Origin: Desulfobacteraceae bacterium
GTDB lineage: Bacteria; Desulfobacterota; Desulfobacteria; Desulfobacterales; Desulfosarcinaceae
Assembly (NCBI GenBank): GCA_013003715.1
Contig: JABDIN010000027.1
Coordinates: forward strand, 1-64,000
DNA: 64,000 nucleotides
Direction: 5' to 3'
In this document: piece after piece, positions 54,621-63,977 of the stretch
How the letters are laid out: each line of letters starts with the position of its first letter
Numbering within the stretch: the stretch's first letter is position 1
Made by a program: the position numbers and the translations under genes
Notes under the pieces: model-generated
Seen by the model: only the letters and a program-made list of their open reading frames with translations
The model's database searches: none
What the model was told of the DNA's origin: nothing

Positions 54621-56591
54621 TTGATTGAAAAATATCGAACAATACATCCGAAAACATATCTTTTCATAGCGGCGTTTCTGTTGTTGGCAGCCGCTTCCAC
54701 CCCGGCAACGGAACATTTTCCGATATTTGACGAGCTTGAACCCAACGTTCATTTTTGGAAAAAGGTATTCACACAATATACGACCCGGCAGGCAATTATC
54801 CATGACGCCGACGATCTGAACATCATTTACGATGTCATCAACCTTGACGATCCCGACACGCCTGAAAATAAAATCATCAATCAACAGCGGGTAGATACCG
54901 CTAAAAAAAAGTATCGCCGAATTCTGTCTTTGCTGTTGCAAAAAAATAATGGCGAAACTGCCGAGACACAGCGCGTGGCCACCCTGTTCGGTGAAAAAAC
55001 AACGCGAAACCGGTTATCATCGGCTAAAGCCAATGTCCGGAGCCAAATCGGTCAGAGCGACCGGTTTCTGCAAGGGGTAATTCGTTCCGGTGCTTACTTG
55101 GTAACCATCAAGAAGATCCTCCGCAACCATGGTGTTCCTGAGGACATTGCGTATCTGCCGCATGTGGAATCATCCTTTTTGCCGAACGCCTACAGCAAAT
55201 TGGGGGCCACCGGCATGTGGCAGTTTACAAGCGCCACCGGCAGGCGGTTTCTCAAGATAGACAGATACCGGGACGAACGGCTGGACCCGGAGCTGTCCAC
55301 CCGTGCAGCCGCCGCCTACCTTCGCGAGAACTACGACAAACTCAATGATTGGCCGATGGCCATAACCGCGTATAATCATGGTGTGGGCGGTATGCTGCGT
55401 GCCAAACAAAAAAAAGGATCATTTAAAAATATTTTCAAGTCCTACAATAGCAGATCCTTCAAATTTGCCTCCCGGAATTTTTATGCGGAGTTTATTGCCG
55501 TAAGGGATATCGCCAAAAATATCGAATCTTATTTCGGAGAACTAAAGACTGCCGCGCCGGTGCCATACCATACCTGGATTCTGCCGGACAACGTGATGAT
55601 AGGCGAGATCTCATCCCACTTGAAAATCCCCATTGTTACCCTGCAGATGCTGAATCCCGCCTTAAGGTCATCTGTAATAAAAGGATCTCGCGCCATACCC
55701 AGAAACTATGGTCTAAGGCTCCCACCCCGGGCGAAACCGTTCATCGATTCCTATGCCGCCTTCACGGATAACCGGATTCGAACGATGGCTAAAAAGGGGG
55801 GGCTATATATTGTTCGAAAAGGCGATACGGCGGGCAAAATCGCTCGATTCCATGGCATTACGCTCGCCTCGCTTATCCGGGCAAACGACCTGAACCCAGA
55901 GGCAACCATTTATATCGATCAAAAACTAACGCTGCCGGCACTGGTTTCCCGGATATCATCGATAACGGAGGTGAGCATCACCGGGGCTGTGCATCATCAG
56001 AAAGATCGATCATTGAACCGGCCGGCAGTTTACAGGTCAAAAAATGTTGCGGGCTTGTCACATGAGCTGCACGACGCCGGAAACAAGCGGGATGAAAAAG
56101 CCCCTGGCGCCGATCCGGATATGCACGCACGGGCAGATCATCGACCGGCGTATGCATTAAATATCGTTGGCGAACACGATGGCCTCCGCCTCGGCAGGAT
56201 ACAAGTAATGCCCGAAGAAACACTGGGGCACTATACGAAATGGGCGAAAACGGACATACGGATACTGCATAAACTGAACGGGTTCACACGACAATCCGTG
56301 TTGAAGCTTCACCAGGATATCCTGATTCCAATCAAAAAAGGTGGTGGAGATAAATTCGTATTCCTGAGACACGCCTACCATCAGAACCTTCAGGACACGT
56401 TCTTTGCCCAATATCGGGTTGAAAACACAATAGCCTACCGTGTCAAACCCGGCGACAATGTGTGGCGGCTTGCGCAGATCATATTCAACGTGCCTTTGTG
56501 GTTAATCGACAGATATAACCCGCATGTTGACCTAACGCAATTGAAGCATTCGCAAAAGCTGATGATTCCTCAGGTGCAAAGGATTGTATAG
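54621..56591 (+). CDS. Lytic transglycosylase with several LysM domains (MltD-like)
   Basis: A protein of about 656 residues. After a signal peptide (TYLFIAAFLLLAAASTPATE), the SLT domain covers about 150-320: LPHVESSFLPNAYSKLGATG with the catalytic Glu, MWQFTSATGRRFLKID, and AITAYNHGVGGML. LysM repeats follow, the clearest being YIVRKGDTAGKIARFHGITL and the C-terminal YRVKPGDNVWRLAQIIFNVP, with more diverged units between. It trims peptidoglycan in the periplasm. Start choice: TTG at 54621 follows AGGGGGGAAAGCATA; an ATG at 54594 and another at 54561 are in frame but have no ribosome site. Confidence 0.88.
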   Translation: MIEKYRTIHPKTYLFIAAFLLLAAASTPATEHFPIFDELEPNVHFWKKVFTQYTTRQAIIHDADDLNIIYDVINLDDPDTPENKIINQQRVDTAKKKYRRILSLLLQKNNGETAETQRVATLFGEKTTRNRLSSAKANVRSQIGQSDRFLQGVIRSGAYLVTIKKILRNHGVPEDIAYLPHVESSFLPNAYSKLGATGMWQFTSATGRRFLKIDRYRDERLDPELSTRAAAAYLRENYDKLNDWPMAITAYNHGVGGMLRAKQKKGSFKNIFKSYNSRSFKFASRNFYAEFIAVRDIAKNIESYFGELKTAAPVPYHTWILPDNVMIGEISSHLKIPIVTLQMLNPALRSSVIKGSRAIPRNYGLRLPPRAKPFIDSYAAFTDNRIRTMAKKGGLYIVRKGDTAGKIARFHGITLASLIRANDLNPEATIYIDQKLTLPALVSRISSITEVSITGAVHHQKDRSLNRPAVYRSKNVAGLSHELHDAGNKRDEKAPGADPDMHARADHRPAYALNIVGEHDGLRLGRIQVMPEETLGHYTKWAKTDIRILHKLNGFTRQSVLKLHQDILIPIKKGGGDKFVFLRHAYHQNLQDTFFAQYRVENTIAYRVKPGDNVWRLAQIIFNVPLWLIDRYNPHVDLTQLKHSQKLMIPQVQRIV

Positions 56592-56608
56592 AACCAGGGT
56601 CACAAGAA

Positions 56609-58057
56609 TTACTCATACAACATATCAAACAATACATCCGCGGAGTGAGAATCAAGCTTCATGAGTATCTTATACTCCTCCAGGGCAGCGGCCTTCCTCC
56701 CGGCACGGAAATATGCCACCCCTAGTTTATAGTGCGCTGCAACCGAGTCCGGACTTAAACGCACGACCTGAATATGGGCGGCAATGGCTTCTTCAAGTCG
56801 ATCCAATTCACCAAGCAATGCCCCCATATCCGAAAATGCCGATACATGTTCCGGGTTGATCCGTACTGCGGTTTTATATGAGTCGATGGCATTTTCATAT
56901 TGCCCCATCCGTTCGTACATCACCCCCAGCAAATAGAAAGCTTCCGGCGAATCAGGGGATAAACGAATCACCTGTTTTTGTGATAAAATGGCTTCACCGT
57001 AACGACCGAGACGGGTAAGAAGCCCTCCCAGCTTTTCATGAGCGGCGGGATTGTCCGGTTCTATGGCGATTACCCGGCTATAGGCTTTTTCAGCGGCGTC
57101 CAGGTTTCCGAGATCATCATAAACCCGGGCAAGGCTAAAATGTAAACCGGGATCGGATGGATTTTCAACCACTGCCCGCTCATATGTCTTCATGGCTTCT
57201 TCGTTCTGTCCCATGCCGTTGTAACAATACCCGAGACCATGCCAGGCCATTGCGTCATTGGGGTTTATTTCAGTTGCATCCTGGTAAAATTGCAAAGCAT
57301 CCTGGTATTTGCCCTCCATGGTGAGTTGGAATCCTTCCCGGCACAACTTGCCGGCCAATTGCGGATATGCCTTACTCGATCCATATGTCCATTCGGCAAC
57401 GGTCAACCCATGTTCACTATTCGATAGTTCATGAATTCCCTCTACCGAAACGGCAAAGTTCAGATTCTGCCCCATCACCAACATGAACGTAACGACACCG
57501 AGTACCTGTCCTTCGGAATTCAGCACCGGCCCCCCGCTGGATCCCTGGCTGATGGGGGCGGATATTTGAAAAAAATTGCCAACATTCGGCATGAAACGGA
57601 TACCGGACACAATACCTTCGCTGACGGTCTGATCAAAACCCAACGGACTCCCCACAACAACGACGCGTTCCGCGACCGACGGTATGCTGGGATTCAATTC
57701 CAACCATTTCACTTGTGTGGACGGAATTTCGACCTGCACCTTAATGAGATCCTGGCCCCTGTTTTCAGCCAACACCATAGTGACCTTGTACACTTTTCCC
57801 TCTGATGTCCGGATATCCGCGGCAAATGCACCTTCCAACACGTGGCGGCTGGTTATCAACACGCCTTCACTATTTATAAAAAAACCGCTGCCGATCCCGT
57901 TGACCTCCTTGTCGATACCATATTTGATAACGGTTACGACTGCGGGCTGCGCGTTCCTAACCATGGACACCAGATCGGATTGTGTTTCGGCAATTGTCGT
58001 TCCACCCCACAGACCGATGGCCAGCGTTACCATAAAATGAATCCTGAATCGTTTCAT
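56609..58057 (-). CDS. Trypsin-like (S1C/DegP-type) protease domain fused to TPRs
   Basis: A 482-residue exported protein. After the signal peptide (TLAIGLWGGTTIAE), the protease domain (about 25-225) has the triad in TSRHVLEG (His), NRGQDLIKVQV (Asp) and SQGSSGGPVLNSEGQV (Ser). No PDZ domain follows. Instead about seven TPRs fill the second half (AMAWHGLGYCYNGMGQNEEA, HFSLARVYDDLGNLDAAEK, AFYLLGVMYERMGQYENA). It may cleave or hold periplasmic proteins in an assembly. The ATG at 58057 is preceded by GGGGGTTCGAAA; 58087 in frame is less likely. Only 17 bp separate its stop from the convergent transglycosylase. Confidence 0.9.
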   Translation of the reverse strand: MKRFRIHFMVTLAIGLWGGTTIAETQSDLVSMVRNAQPAVVTVIKYGIDKEVNGIGSGFFINSEGVLITSRHVLEGAFAADIRTSEGKVYKVTMVLAENRGQDLIKVQVEIPSTQVKWLELNPSIPSVAERVVVVGSPLGFDQTVSEGIVSGIRFMPNVGNFFQISAPISQGSSGGPVLNSEGQVLGVVTFMLVMGQNLNFAVSVEGIHELSNSEHGLTVAEWTYGSSKAYPQLAGKLCREGFQLTMEGKYQDALQFYQDATEINPNDAMAWHGLGYCYNGMGQNEEAMKTYERAVVENPSDPGLHFSLARVYDDLGNLDAAEKAYSRVIAIEPDNPAAHEKLGGLLTRLGRYGEAILSQKQVIRLSPDSPEAFYLLGVMYERMGQYENAIDSYKTAVRINPEHVSAFSDMGALLGELDRLEEAIAAHIQVVRLSPDSVAAHYKLGVAYFRAGRKAAALEEYKILMKLDSHSADVLFDMLYE

Positions 58058-58220
58058 TTTCGAACCCCCGATCCCATGGCCTTCCATGGTTTATCCGATT
58101 ACCGAATCATGAAGAACTTATAAAAAAATAACCAGACAACCAGTACCCGTCAAGAAAACCCGGCGCCATGGACAGGGTTACCGCAGGTATCGATAAAACG
58201 GAAGATAAACCGTCAATATA

Positions 58221-58270
58221 CCGCCATTTGGAATTTGGCGTTTGTCATTTAAAATTATAACCGTACCTTG
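58221..58270 (+). repeat. Dispersed repeat, fragment D
   Basis: About 50 bp match the right arm and following part of copy B: CCGCCATTTGGAATTTGGCG, TTTGTCATTT and AAATTATAACCGTACCTTG. The left arm and the 3' conserved part are missing. It lies in the 323-bp gap upstream of the protease gene, which otherwise shows nothing recognisable. Confidence 0.6.
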
Positions 58271-58380
58271 ACGATTTAGACGGACATCTTGTTTGCGCTT
58301 CACGGTGCGCAGTTGCTGCGGTTCATCGGACGAAGATGTAAGGGGGAATGAGGGGGGCGAATCAAACAGATTGCTCAGAA

Positions 58381-58605
58381 TCAGTCGAGTTTTTGAAAAA
58401 AGGTCAATTCCCAACGCCACTGTACGGTATCGTGCCTCAGGATATAAAGCGCACCATCATCTCCCAACAACTTGAAATACCGATGTTCAGGTGCGAGCCA
58501 TTGGTCGAGTATTCGTTCAACACCTATGGTATTATCACCTATCACAAATTGCCGGGGTGTTTGCTCGCCACGATAGCCCGCATAGCAATCAACATTGATT
58601 TTCAT
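58381..58605 (-). CDS. Small conserved hypothetical protein (74 aa)
   Basis: A small soluble protein beginning MKINVDCYAGYRGEQTPRQF, with VERILDQWLAPEHRYFKLLG and DGALYILRHDTVQWRWELTF. The compact mix of strands and conserved-looking aromatic and charged residues suggests a real gene; from memory, similar short proteins occur widely in deltaproteobacteria without known function. The ATG at 58605 gives that N-terminus; the frame is open to 58647. No ribosome site is obvious. Confidence 0.65.
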   Translation of the reverse strand: MKINVDCYAGYRGEQTPRQFVIGDNTIGVERILDQWLAPEHRYFKLLGDDGALYILRHDTVQWRWELTFFQKLD

Positions 58606-58783
58606 TGTTTTGACCACATGGTTCGCCGATGACGAAAGTCGAAGCATCGCTCATGCCACAGCCGGACACCACCACATATGGCATGAATAAAACTCCGGAT
58701 CCACATCCTGTGGTGGATTTTGATGTTCTGGGGGAATACCTTATACCACCGGTATTCTGTGCACATCATTCAATGGTCTAAAC

Positions 58784-59146
58784 TTACCGCCCGGGAACAA
58801 TTATCCGGGAGTCGTCTTTATGCTGTTCCTTCTCTTGCATTTTTTTAAATTCTTCGAGCATTTCACCCATTGCTTTTTCCATTGCACCGGGAAAAGCATT
58901 GAGGGCTTCCGTAAAATTATTGGCCGGCAACATGGACTGCAGGGGAATGGGGCCTTGCGGGGTCATGATTTGGGTGGAGCCGACAAAAAGCTCTGTTCGA
59001 TTCTTATCGGGCTCCCCATCCGGAGTCACCGGAATCAGACGGCGGATGGAGGCGACCTTCATATCGGTATATCCTTCTTCCCGGTAGAGGTTATTTTTTT
59101 CGACAGCAAAATCTATTTCGTTGTTTACGCTACCGGGACCGACCAT
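58784..59146 (-). CDS. Conserved hypothetical cytoplasmic protein (120 aa)
   Basis: A soluble protein of unknown role: MVGPGSVNNEIDFAVEKNNL, YREEGYTDMKVASIRRLIPV, then TELFVGSTQIMTPQGPIPLQ and a C-terminal Lys/Glu-rich helix (EEFKKMQEKEQHKDD). The ATG follows AAAAAGGAGATAATAA. No membrane segment or catalytic motif is visible. It is divergent from the dehydrogenase at 59290. Confidence 0.7.
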   Translation of the reverse strand: MVGPGSVNNEIDFAVEKNNLYREEGYTDMKVASIRRLIPVTPDGEPDKNRTELFVGSTQIMTPQGPIPLQSMLPANNFTEALNAFPGAMEKAMGEMLEEFKKMQEKEQHKDDSRIIVPGR

Positions 59147-59289
59147 TTATTATCTCCTTTTTCGAATAAAGTGTGTTTGGTTCCACAGGATTTGGCTTTA
59201 ATTCGGGTTTAGAATGCTATATATAGCAAACACTCGCATTTGTCACATGCTATTATATTTACGGTCAGGAATGAAATCAGGAGAACACA

Positions 59290-60171
59290 ATGAAGAAACA
59301 GAACCTGGGGTGGATAGGCACCGGCGTAATGGGCAGATGGATGTGTCGGCATCTGTTGGACGCCGGTCACCAAATGTTCGTATATTCCCGCACACGGGAC
59401 AAGGCGTCTGATTTGATTGAACATGGGGCGGTATGGTGCGAGTCCGCCAGACAAACGGCGGAAAGGAGCGATATCATATTTTCAATAGTCGGGTTTCCCC
59501 AGGATGTTGAAGCTGTCATTCTCGGAGAACATGGTGCCCTGGCTGGCACCCGTAAGAACAACATTATCGTGGACATGACCACATCCAGTCCCGATTTGGC
59601 CCAAAAAATCGCGGAAGCCGCCGGTATAAAAGGTGTTGGCGCACTGGATGCACCGGTTTCCGGCGGCGATGTGGGCGCACGCGAGGCAACACTGGCAATA
59701 ATGGTGGGCGGTGATTCCGGGATTTATGACCGGGTTCTACCATTGTTTGAAATCATGGGCAAAAATATCGCGTTAATGGGACCGGCCGGTATGGGACAGC
59801 ACACGAAGATGGCCAACCAGATCTCCATCGCGTCCGGGATGATCGGTGTCGTGGAGGCGTTATTATATGCCCACAAGGCAGGGCTGGATCTGAATCATGT
59901 AATCGATGTCATCGGCAAAGGTGCGGCCGGCTCATGGTCGTTGAACAACCTCGGGCGGCGTATTGCCAATAAAAACTTCGACCCGGGATTTTTCATTAAA
60001 CACTTTGTCAAGGATATGGGTGTGGCCTTAGACGAAGCACACCGCATGAAAATCGCCCTGCCCGGATTATCTTTGGCCAATCAATTTTATATCGCGGCGA
60101 TGGCCCAGGGGTTTGAAAACCTTGGCACCCACGGACTTTATCTCGTAATTCAGAAAATCAATGAAAAATAA
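59290..60171 (+). CDS. Beta-hydroxyacid dehydrogenase (3-hydroxyisobutyrate dehydrogenase-like)
   Basis: A 293-residue NAD(P)-dependent enzyme. It has the dinucleotide loop LGWIGTGVMGRWMCRHLLDA, VDMTTSSPDLAQKIAEAAG, the substrate motif DAPVSGGDVGAREATLAIMV, and the catalytic Lys segment GMGQHTKMANQISIASGMIG. It oxidises a 3-hydroxy acid to a semialdehyde, or reduces a short aldehyde such as succinic semialdehyde or glyoxylate. TCAGGAGAACACA precedes the ATG. A truncated HAD gene follows at 46 bp. Confidence 0.93.
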   Translation: MKKQNLGWIGTGVMGRWMCRHLLDAGHQMFVYSRTRDKASDLIEHGAVWCESARQTAERSDIIFSIVGFPQDVEAVILGEHGALAGTRKNNIIVDMTTSSPDLAQKIAEAAGIKGVGALDAPVSGGDVGAREATLAIMVGGDSGIYDRVLPLFEIMGKNIALMGPAGMGQHTKMANQISIASGMIGVVEALLYAHKAGLDLNHVIDVIGKGAAGSWSLNNLGRRIANKNFDPGFFIKHFVKDMGVALDEAHRMKIALPGLSLANQFYIAAMAQGFENLGTHGLYLVIQKINEK

Positions 60172-60216
60172 TGCCCGGATCTATCAACCCGGCAACCAAA
60201 ACAGATAAAGGGACGA

Positions 60217-60480
60217 ATGCCTGACACGCGTATTCCGAACAAGGATGAATCCGTTCCAAGAATCAATCGGCATCCTTCATTTCATCAATGGCTTTCAGCC
60301 CGGAGAGAGCGTATAGAAGCCGTCGTCTTTGACATTGATGGGGTATTGATTGCCAATGGTGCCGCCGCCAACGGGACCAAGCAAATCATCATTAGATCTT
60401 TTGCGCCGGACTCGATGGGTTGGACAAGGGCTCCAGCAAGCGGGTTATCTTTTCAAAAATATTGTTGTTTTCTCTTATAA
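60217..60480 (+). pseudogene. Truncated HAD-like hydrolase, N-terminal fragment
   Basis: The ATG at 60217, after AAAGGGACGA, starts a frame with RIEAVVFDIDGVLIANGAAA, the HAD motif I with both catalytic Asp residues (DIDGVL). The protein then loses homology: from about 60392 on it runs antisense through the lipoprotein gene and stops at 60480, after 87 codons. Ordinary HAD phosphatases have over 200 residues with motifs II-IV, all absent. It is therefore likely a gene cut by a deletion or rearrangement, formerly in an operon with the dehydrogenase. Confidence 0.6.
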
Positions 60481-60967
60481 TTTCAGCCGCGGATTGGATA
60501 TCAACCACGGCATTTTCATTTTCAATATAGGGGAGATAGGTATTGAGCGACATCAAATCGTACATGTTTTCGAATAATGCCGCTTTCAGGTTCCGCACCC
60601 GGTATGTGTAATAAACCTGCCGCTGGTCCGGGTTGATATAGTCGATCATGGCCAGCACATCCCATTGATGGCATGCCGTTTGTTTTGCCTTGCCGATATG
60701 AATCTGTGATTTCTGGATATAGTTCAACTGATCATCGGGACCGTAAAAATAACCTTCCGCCACCGAACGGACATCTTTGGCGATCCGGTCAAGCTCCTTG
60801 CAATTCAACATCAGATCTCCGATGAGGGGATCGATGTCTGCGCGCAGTGCATCGTACCCGGCGAACGAACCATTTGTATTCACGGCGCTTCCGGTGGCAC
60901 TGCACCCCGCAAAGGCCGACCATATCATCAGCAACATTATTATTTCTTTTAATCCGAATGTTTTCAT
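60392..60967 (-). CDS. Hypothetical lipoprotein
   Basis: A 191-residue predicted lipoprotein. The signal peptide IIMLLMIWSAFAGCSATGS has a lipobox (AFAGC) with Cys at about residue 21. The mature part is helical and acidic (ADIDPLIGDLMLNCKELDRI, QVYYTYRVRNLKAALFENMY). No family was recognised. Its 3' end overlaps the broken HAD frame on the other strand; the junction of a past rearrangement may lie here. Confidence 0.7.
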   Translation of the reverse strand: MKTFGLKEIIMLLMIWSAFAGCSATGSAVNTNGSFAGYDALRADIDPLIGDLMLNCKELDRIAKDVRSVAEGYFYGPDDQLNYIQKSQIHIGKAKQTACHQWDVLAMIDYINPDQRQVYYTYRVRNLKAALFENMYDLMSLNTYLPYIENENAVVDIQSAAEIIRENNNIFEKITRLLEPLSNPSSPAQKI

Positions 60968-61079
60968 TTCGAACCGCCATTATGCTATTGAAGTTTAATA
61001 ATACCCATAATATAAATATTTCAGATTATTAAACAAGCAATAATCAGGAACCCGAAAAACCATCGTTACGAAACACCAC

Positions 61080-62096
61080 ATGCCACCCACACTTGGAAAT
61101 CGAAGCAATAAACCGGGGTACTGGACAAAGCCACTGAAAAAACGCTTGGTTGCCATCACTATTTCCCTGTTCATCGGCATCGTTATCATGGCGGCTAAAT
61201 TCTACACTTATCATTTGACGCTGTCATCAGCCGTTCTTTCCGATGCCCTCGAATCCATCATCAATGTTGTGGCCTCCTTGTTCGCCATGGGCAGCATTTT
61301 ACTCTCCGCGAAACCACCGGACGAGGAACACCCTTATGGGCACGGGAAAATAGAATTCTTTTCAGCCGGCTTCGAAGGCGCCCTTATCGTATTGGCCGCC
61401 ATCGGTATCTTTAAATCCGGAATAGACAGCTTCATTGAACCCCGGGCGCTGCCAAACTTGGGCATCGGATTATTGGTCCTGATGTGCGCAGCCGCCCTGA
61501 ATCTTTTTCTGGCCATCGGGTTGATACGAACCGGTAAACAAACCGGTTCCATCGTTTTGGATGCTGATGGAAAGCATATTTTATCCGATGTTTATACCTC
61601 CCTTGGAGTTCTCCTCGGACTCGTTCTGGTGTATTGGACAAACTGGCTGTGGCTTGATGGATTGGTCGCATGCCTGGTGGGCCTCAATATTCTTTTCATC
61701 GGTTTTAAACTTGTTCGTGAATCATACACCGGGCTGATGGACACATCCGATCCTGAAATTGTCGATCAAATTACCAACTTGATACTCACGCATAAAAAGG
61801 ACTTTTGGATAGATATTCATAAATTGCGTACCTGGCGATCCGGAAACCACATTCATGTTGATTTCCACCTTGTTCTTCCGGCCAATTTCTCCTTGGAGAG
61901 AGCCCATATGGAAGTTCGTGAACTCGAGACCATTCTGATCACGCATTTCAATCGCAATGCCAGTGTACTCATCCATACCGATCCTTGCAGCAAGCCGGAA
62001 TGCCCCATCTGTGAAAATTACGATTGTACCCTTCGCGATGGCGTTGACACCATCGATGACAAGGACGATATACCTTCGAATTCCACACACATTTGA
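61080..62096 (+). CDS. Cation diffusion facilitator with Cys-rich C-terminus
   Basis: A 338-residue CDF exporter. The metal site helices are SSAVLSDALESIINVV and HILSDVYTSLGVLLGL, and the loop DEEHPYGHGKIEF follows helix 2. The first site helix has Ser in place of the more usual second acidic residue, typical of the broader FieF/MamM-like group. The cytoplasmic domain has KLRTWRSGNHIHVDFHLVLP and closes with LIHTDPCSKPECPICENYDC, five Cys in a short stretch. Different from the 10289 CDF in sequence, so not a recent copy. Confidence 0.9.
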   Translation: MPPTLGNRSNKPGYWTKPLKKRLVAITISLFIGIVIMAAKFYTYHLTLSSAVLSDALESIINVVASLFAMGSILLSAKPPDEEHPYGHGKIEFFSAGFEGALIVLAAIGIFKSGIDSFIEPRALPNLGIGLLVLMCAAALNLFLAIGLIRTGKQTGSIVLDADGKHILSDVYTSLGVLLGLVLVYWTNWLWLDGLVACLVGLNILFIGFKLVRESYTGLMDTSDPEIVDQITNLILTHKKDFWIDIHKLRTWRSGNHIHVDFHLVLPANFSLERAHMEVRELETILITHFNRNASVLIHTDPCSKPECPICENYDCTLRDGVDTIDDKDDIPSNSTHI

Positions 62097-62132
62097 AATC
62101 GTCAATTTACAATGAAAATAAAGCGCTTTTAA

Positions 62133-62384
62133 ATGTCGATGACTGTCCAAAAACAAACCAATGACCTGGGTTTCACCTTCACGAAAACAAAGAAGGCAGA
62201 ATTCATCATTCACCACAACGGACGACGGGCCGCCGTACTTCGCGGCAAGCGGGCATTGGCGTTCAGGGAAGATATGATATCGCTGTCATTTGCAGATCTG
62301 CAACAATTAATGGCTCGCCTGACAGGCAACTACAAACACGGAAACGAAAGAACAGCAAAAAATCACCCCCGGAACAGATCATAG
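62133..62384 (+). CDS. Hypothetical protein (83 aa)
   Basis: A small basic soluble protein: TNDLGFTFTKTKKAEFIIHH, then GRRAAVLRGKRALAFREDMI and a helix LSFADLQQLMARLTGNY. It has no recognised family; it lies 36 bp after the CDF gene on the same strand and could be cotranscribed. No strong ribosome site is visible. Confidence 0.55.
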   Translation: MSMTVQKQTNDLGFTFTKTKKAEFIIHHNGRRAAVLRGKRALAFREDMISLSFADLQQLMARLTGNYKHGNERTAKNHPRNRS

Positions 62385-62519
62385 ACCGAGGTTGAAAATA
62401 CGACCCTGTAATTGACAGCAGGATCGAGCCGAAAATGTTTTTTGTTTTATTTCATTCACTTTTCCACCAGTCATATGGTATCTATCGCTGCAATATTCGC
62501 ATAAGGAGGTTTCTGTTAC

Positions 62520-63326
62520 ATGGGAAATGAGAATATATTATTTGCTCTCAGTTTAACACTGTTTGCCGGTCTTTCGACAGGTGTAGGCAGTGGGCTCGCG
62601 TTCTTTTCAAAAAAATTTAACCCCAAATTTCTGTCCGGTTCACTGGGATTCTCAGCCGGTGTGATGATTTATGTCTCTTTCGTTGAAATTTTTGTTAAGG
62701 CCAAGGATTCCCTGACGTTGGTTTATGGTGCCAAACAGGCTTATTGGATTACGGTTATTGCATTTTTTGGCGGAATTGCCCTGATCGGCTTGATCGATAA
62801 GCTCGTACCATCTTTTGAAAATCCACATGAATTGAAGAATCTGACCACCGATCAAACCGAGATTGCCCAAGATAACCGCTTGATGCGAATGGGACTTTTT
62901 TCAGCCCTGGCAATCGGTATCCATAACTTTCCGGAGGGCCTGGCAACCTTCATCGCTGCGCTACAGGACCCGGCGTTGGGCATCAGCATTGCCGTTGCCA
63001 TTGCGATTCATAATATTCCCGAAGGTATAGCCGTATCCGTACCGATTTACTATGCCACCAAAAGCCGGCGAAAAGCGTTTACCTTTTCATTTCTTTCCGG
63101 CCTGGCTGAACCCATTGGCGCACTACTGGGATATTTTCTATTACTCAGCATAATGAACGAAGCTATTTTCGGAATTATATTTGCCGGAGTAGCCGGTATT
63201 ATGGTATACATCTCACTTGATGAATTACTGCCGACTGCCGAGGAGTACGGTGAACACCATATCGCCATCTGGGGGCTCATCGCCGGCATGATTATCATGG
63301 CGTTGAGTCTCCTCCTGTTTGCATAG
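62520..63326 (+). CDS. zupT: ZIP-family zinc transporter ZupT
   Basis: A 268-residue inner-membrane metal importer with eight predicted spans. The metal-site helices are [19 protein letters not shown] (HNxPEG) and [19 protein letters not shown] (HNxPEG), and [16 protein letters not shown] follows. It takes up Zn2+ and possibly Fe, Mn or Co. TAAGGAGGTTTCTGTTAC precedes the ATG, an excellent ribosome site. It pairs functionally with the CDF exporter 424 bp upstream. Confidence 0.95.
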   Translation: MGNENILFALSLTLFAGLSTGVGSGLAFFSKKFNPKFLSGSLGFSAGVMIYVSFVEIFVKAKDSLTLVYGAKQAYWITVIAFFGGIALIGLIDKLVPSFENPHELKNLTTDQTEIAQDNRLMRMGLFSALAIGIHNFPEGLATFIAALQDPALGISIAVAIAIHNIPEGIAVSVPIYYATKSRRKAFTFSFLSGLAEPIGALLGYFLLLSIMNEAIFGIIFAGVAGIMVYISLDELLPTAEEYGEHHIAIWGLIAGMIIMALSLLLFA

Positions 63327-63395
63327 CAAGGATGGCCATCGAATACAAAAGTTATCGTTTCTTAATCATGACTGTCTGAAAAAACAAAACTCGAG

Positions 63396-63773
63396 GTGGC
63401 CACGTTGATAAGCACATCCTATGATGTATCTAAAGCACTTACCGTCTTCAAGGCAACGGGTGAAATCACCGTACAGGAAATCATCCAGGCCATAGAGACC
63501 TTTTATGCGGAGACACCAACAAAATTAACACTATGGGATCTCCGGCATGCAGAAAATAATACAGTTTCATCTGAAGATATTGACCGGATCATTGAAATCA
63601 TCCGGAGACACTCCGACGAACGTGAAGGCGGTAAATCCGCGCTGGTGGTTTCACGGGATTTTGCATTCGGTATGTCACGCATGCATATCGCCAAGACGGA
63701 GATCAGCAAGATTAATATTTCCTACTATGTGACGCGGAGTATACCCGAAGCCATGGAATGGTTGGGGCTTTAA
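63396..63773 (+). CDS. Hypothetical protein, STAS/SpoIIAA-like size and pattern
   Basis: A 125-residue soluble protein with an alternating strand-helix pattern: ALTVFKATGEITVQEIIQAI, LTLWDLRHAENNTVSSEDID and KSALVVSRDFAFGMSRMHIA, then SIPEAMEWLGL. The ending and layout resemble SpoIIAA/STAS-like proteins, but no strong motif is present. Start is GTG at 63396, or TTG at 63405 with AGGTGG before it. Confidence 0.65.
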   Translation: MATLISTSYDVSKALTVFKATGEITVQEIIQAIETFYAETPTKLTLWDLRHAENNTVSSEDIDRIIEIIRRHSDEREGGKSALVVSRDFAFGMSRMHIAKTEISKINISYYVTRSIPEAMEWLGL

Positions 63774-63977
63774 TATCGTCGGGACCATTGCACCGACATC
63801 GAAGATCCTACCGGCAAGCCATGGGGAATGTGGTTGGCATTTAGTGCCCATCGGTTATTTCTGTGACGTATCGATACAATCCTCTTGAGCGTAGTCGTCC
63901 CGAGTCGTTGGCATTCAGGAAAAAAACGCCATTCTCGATGAAAAATCAGGTATGCAAATAAGAGGAGAATAAATATC

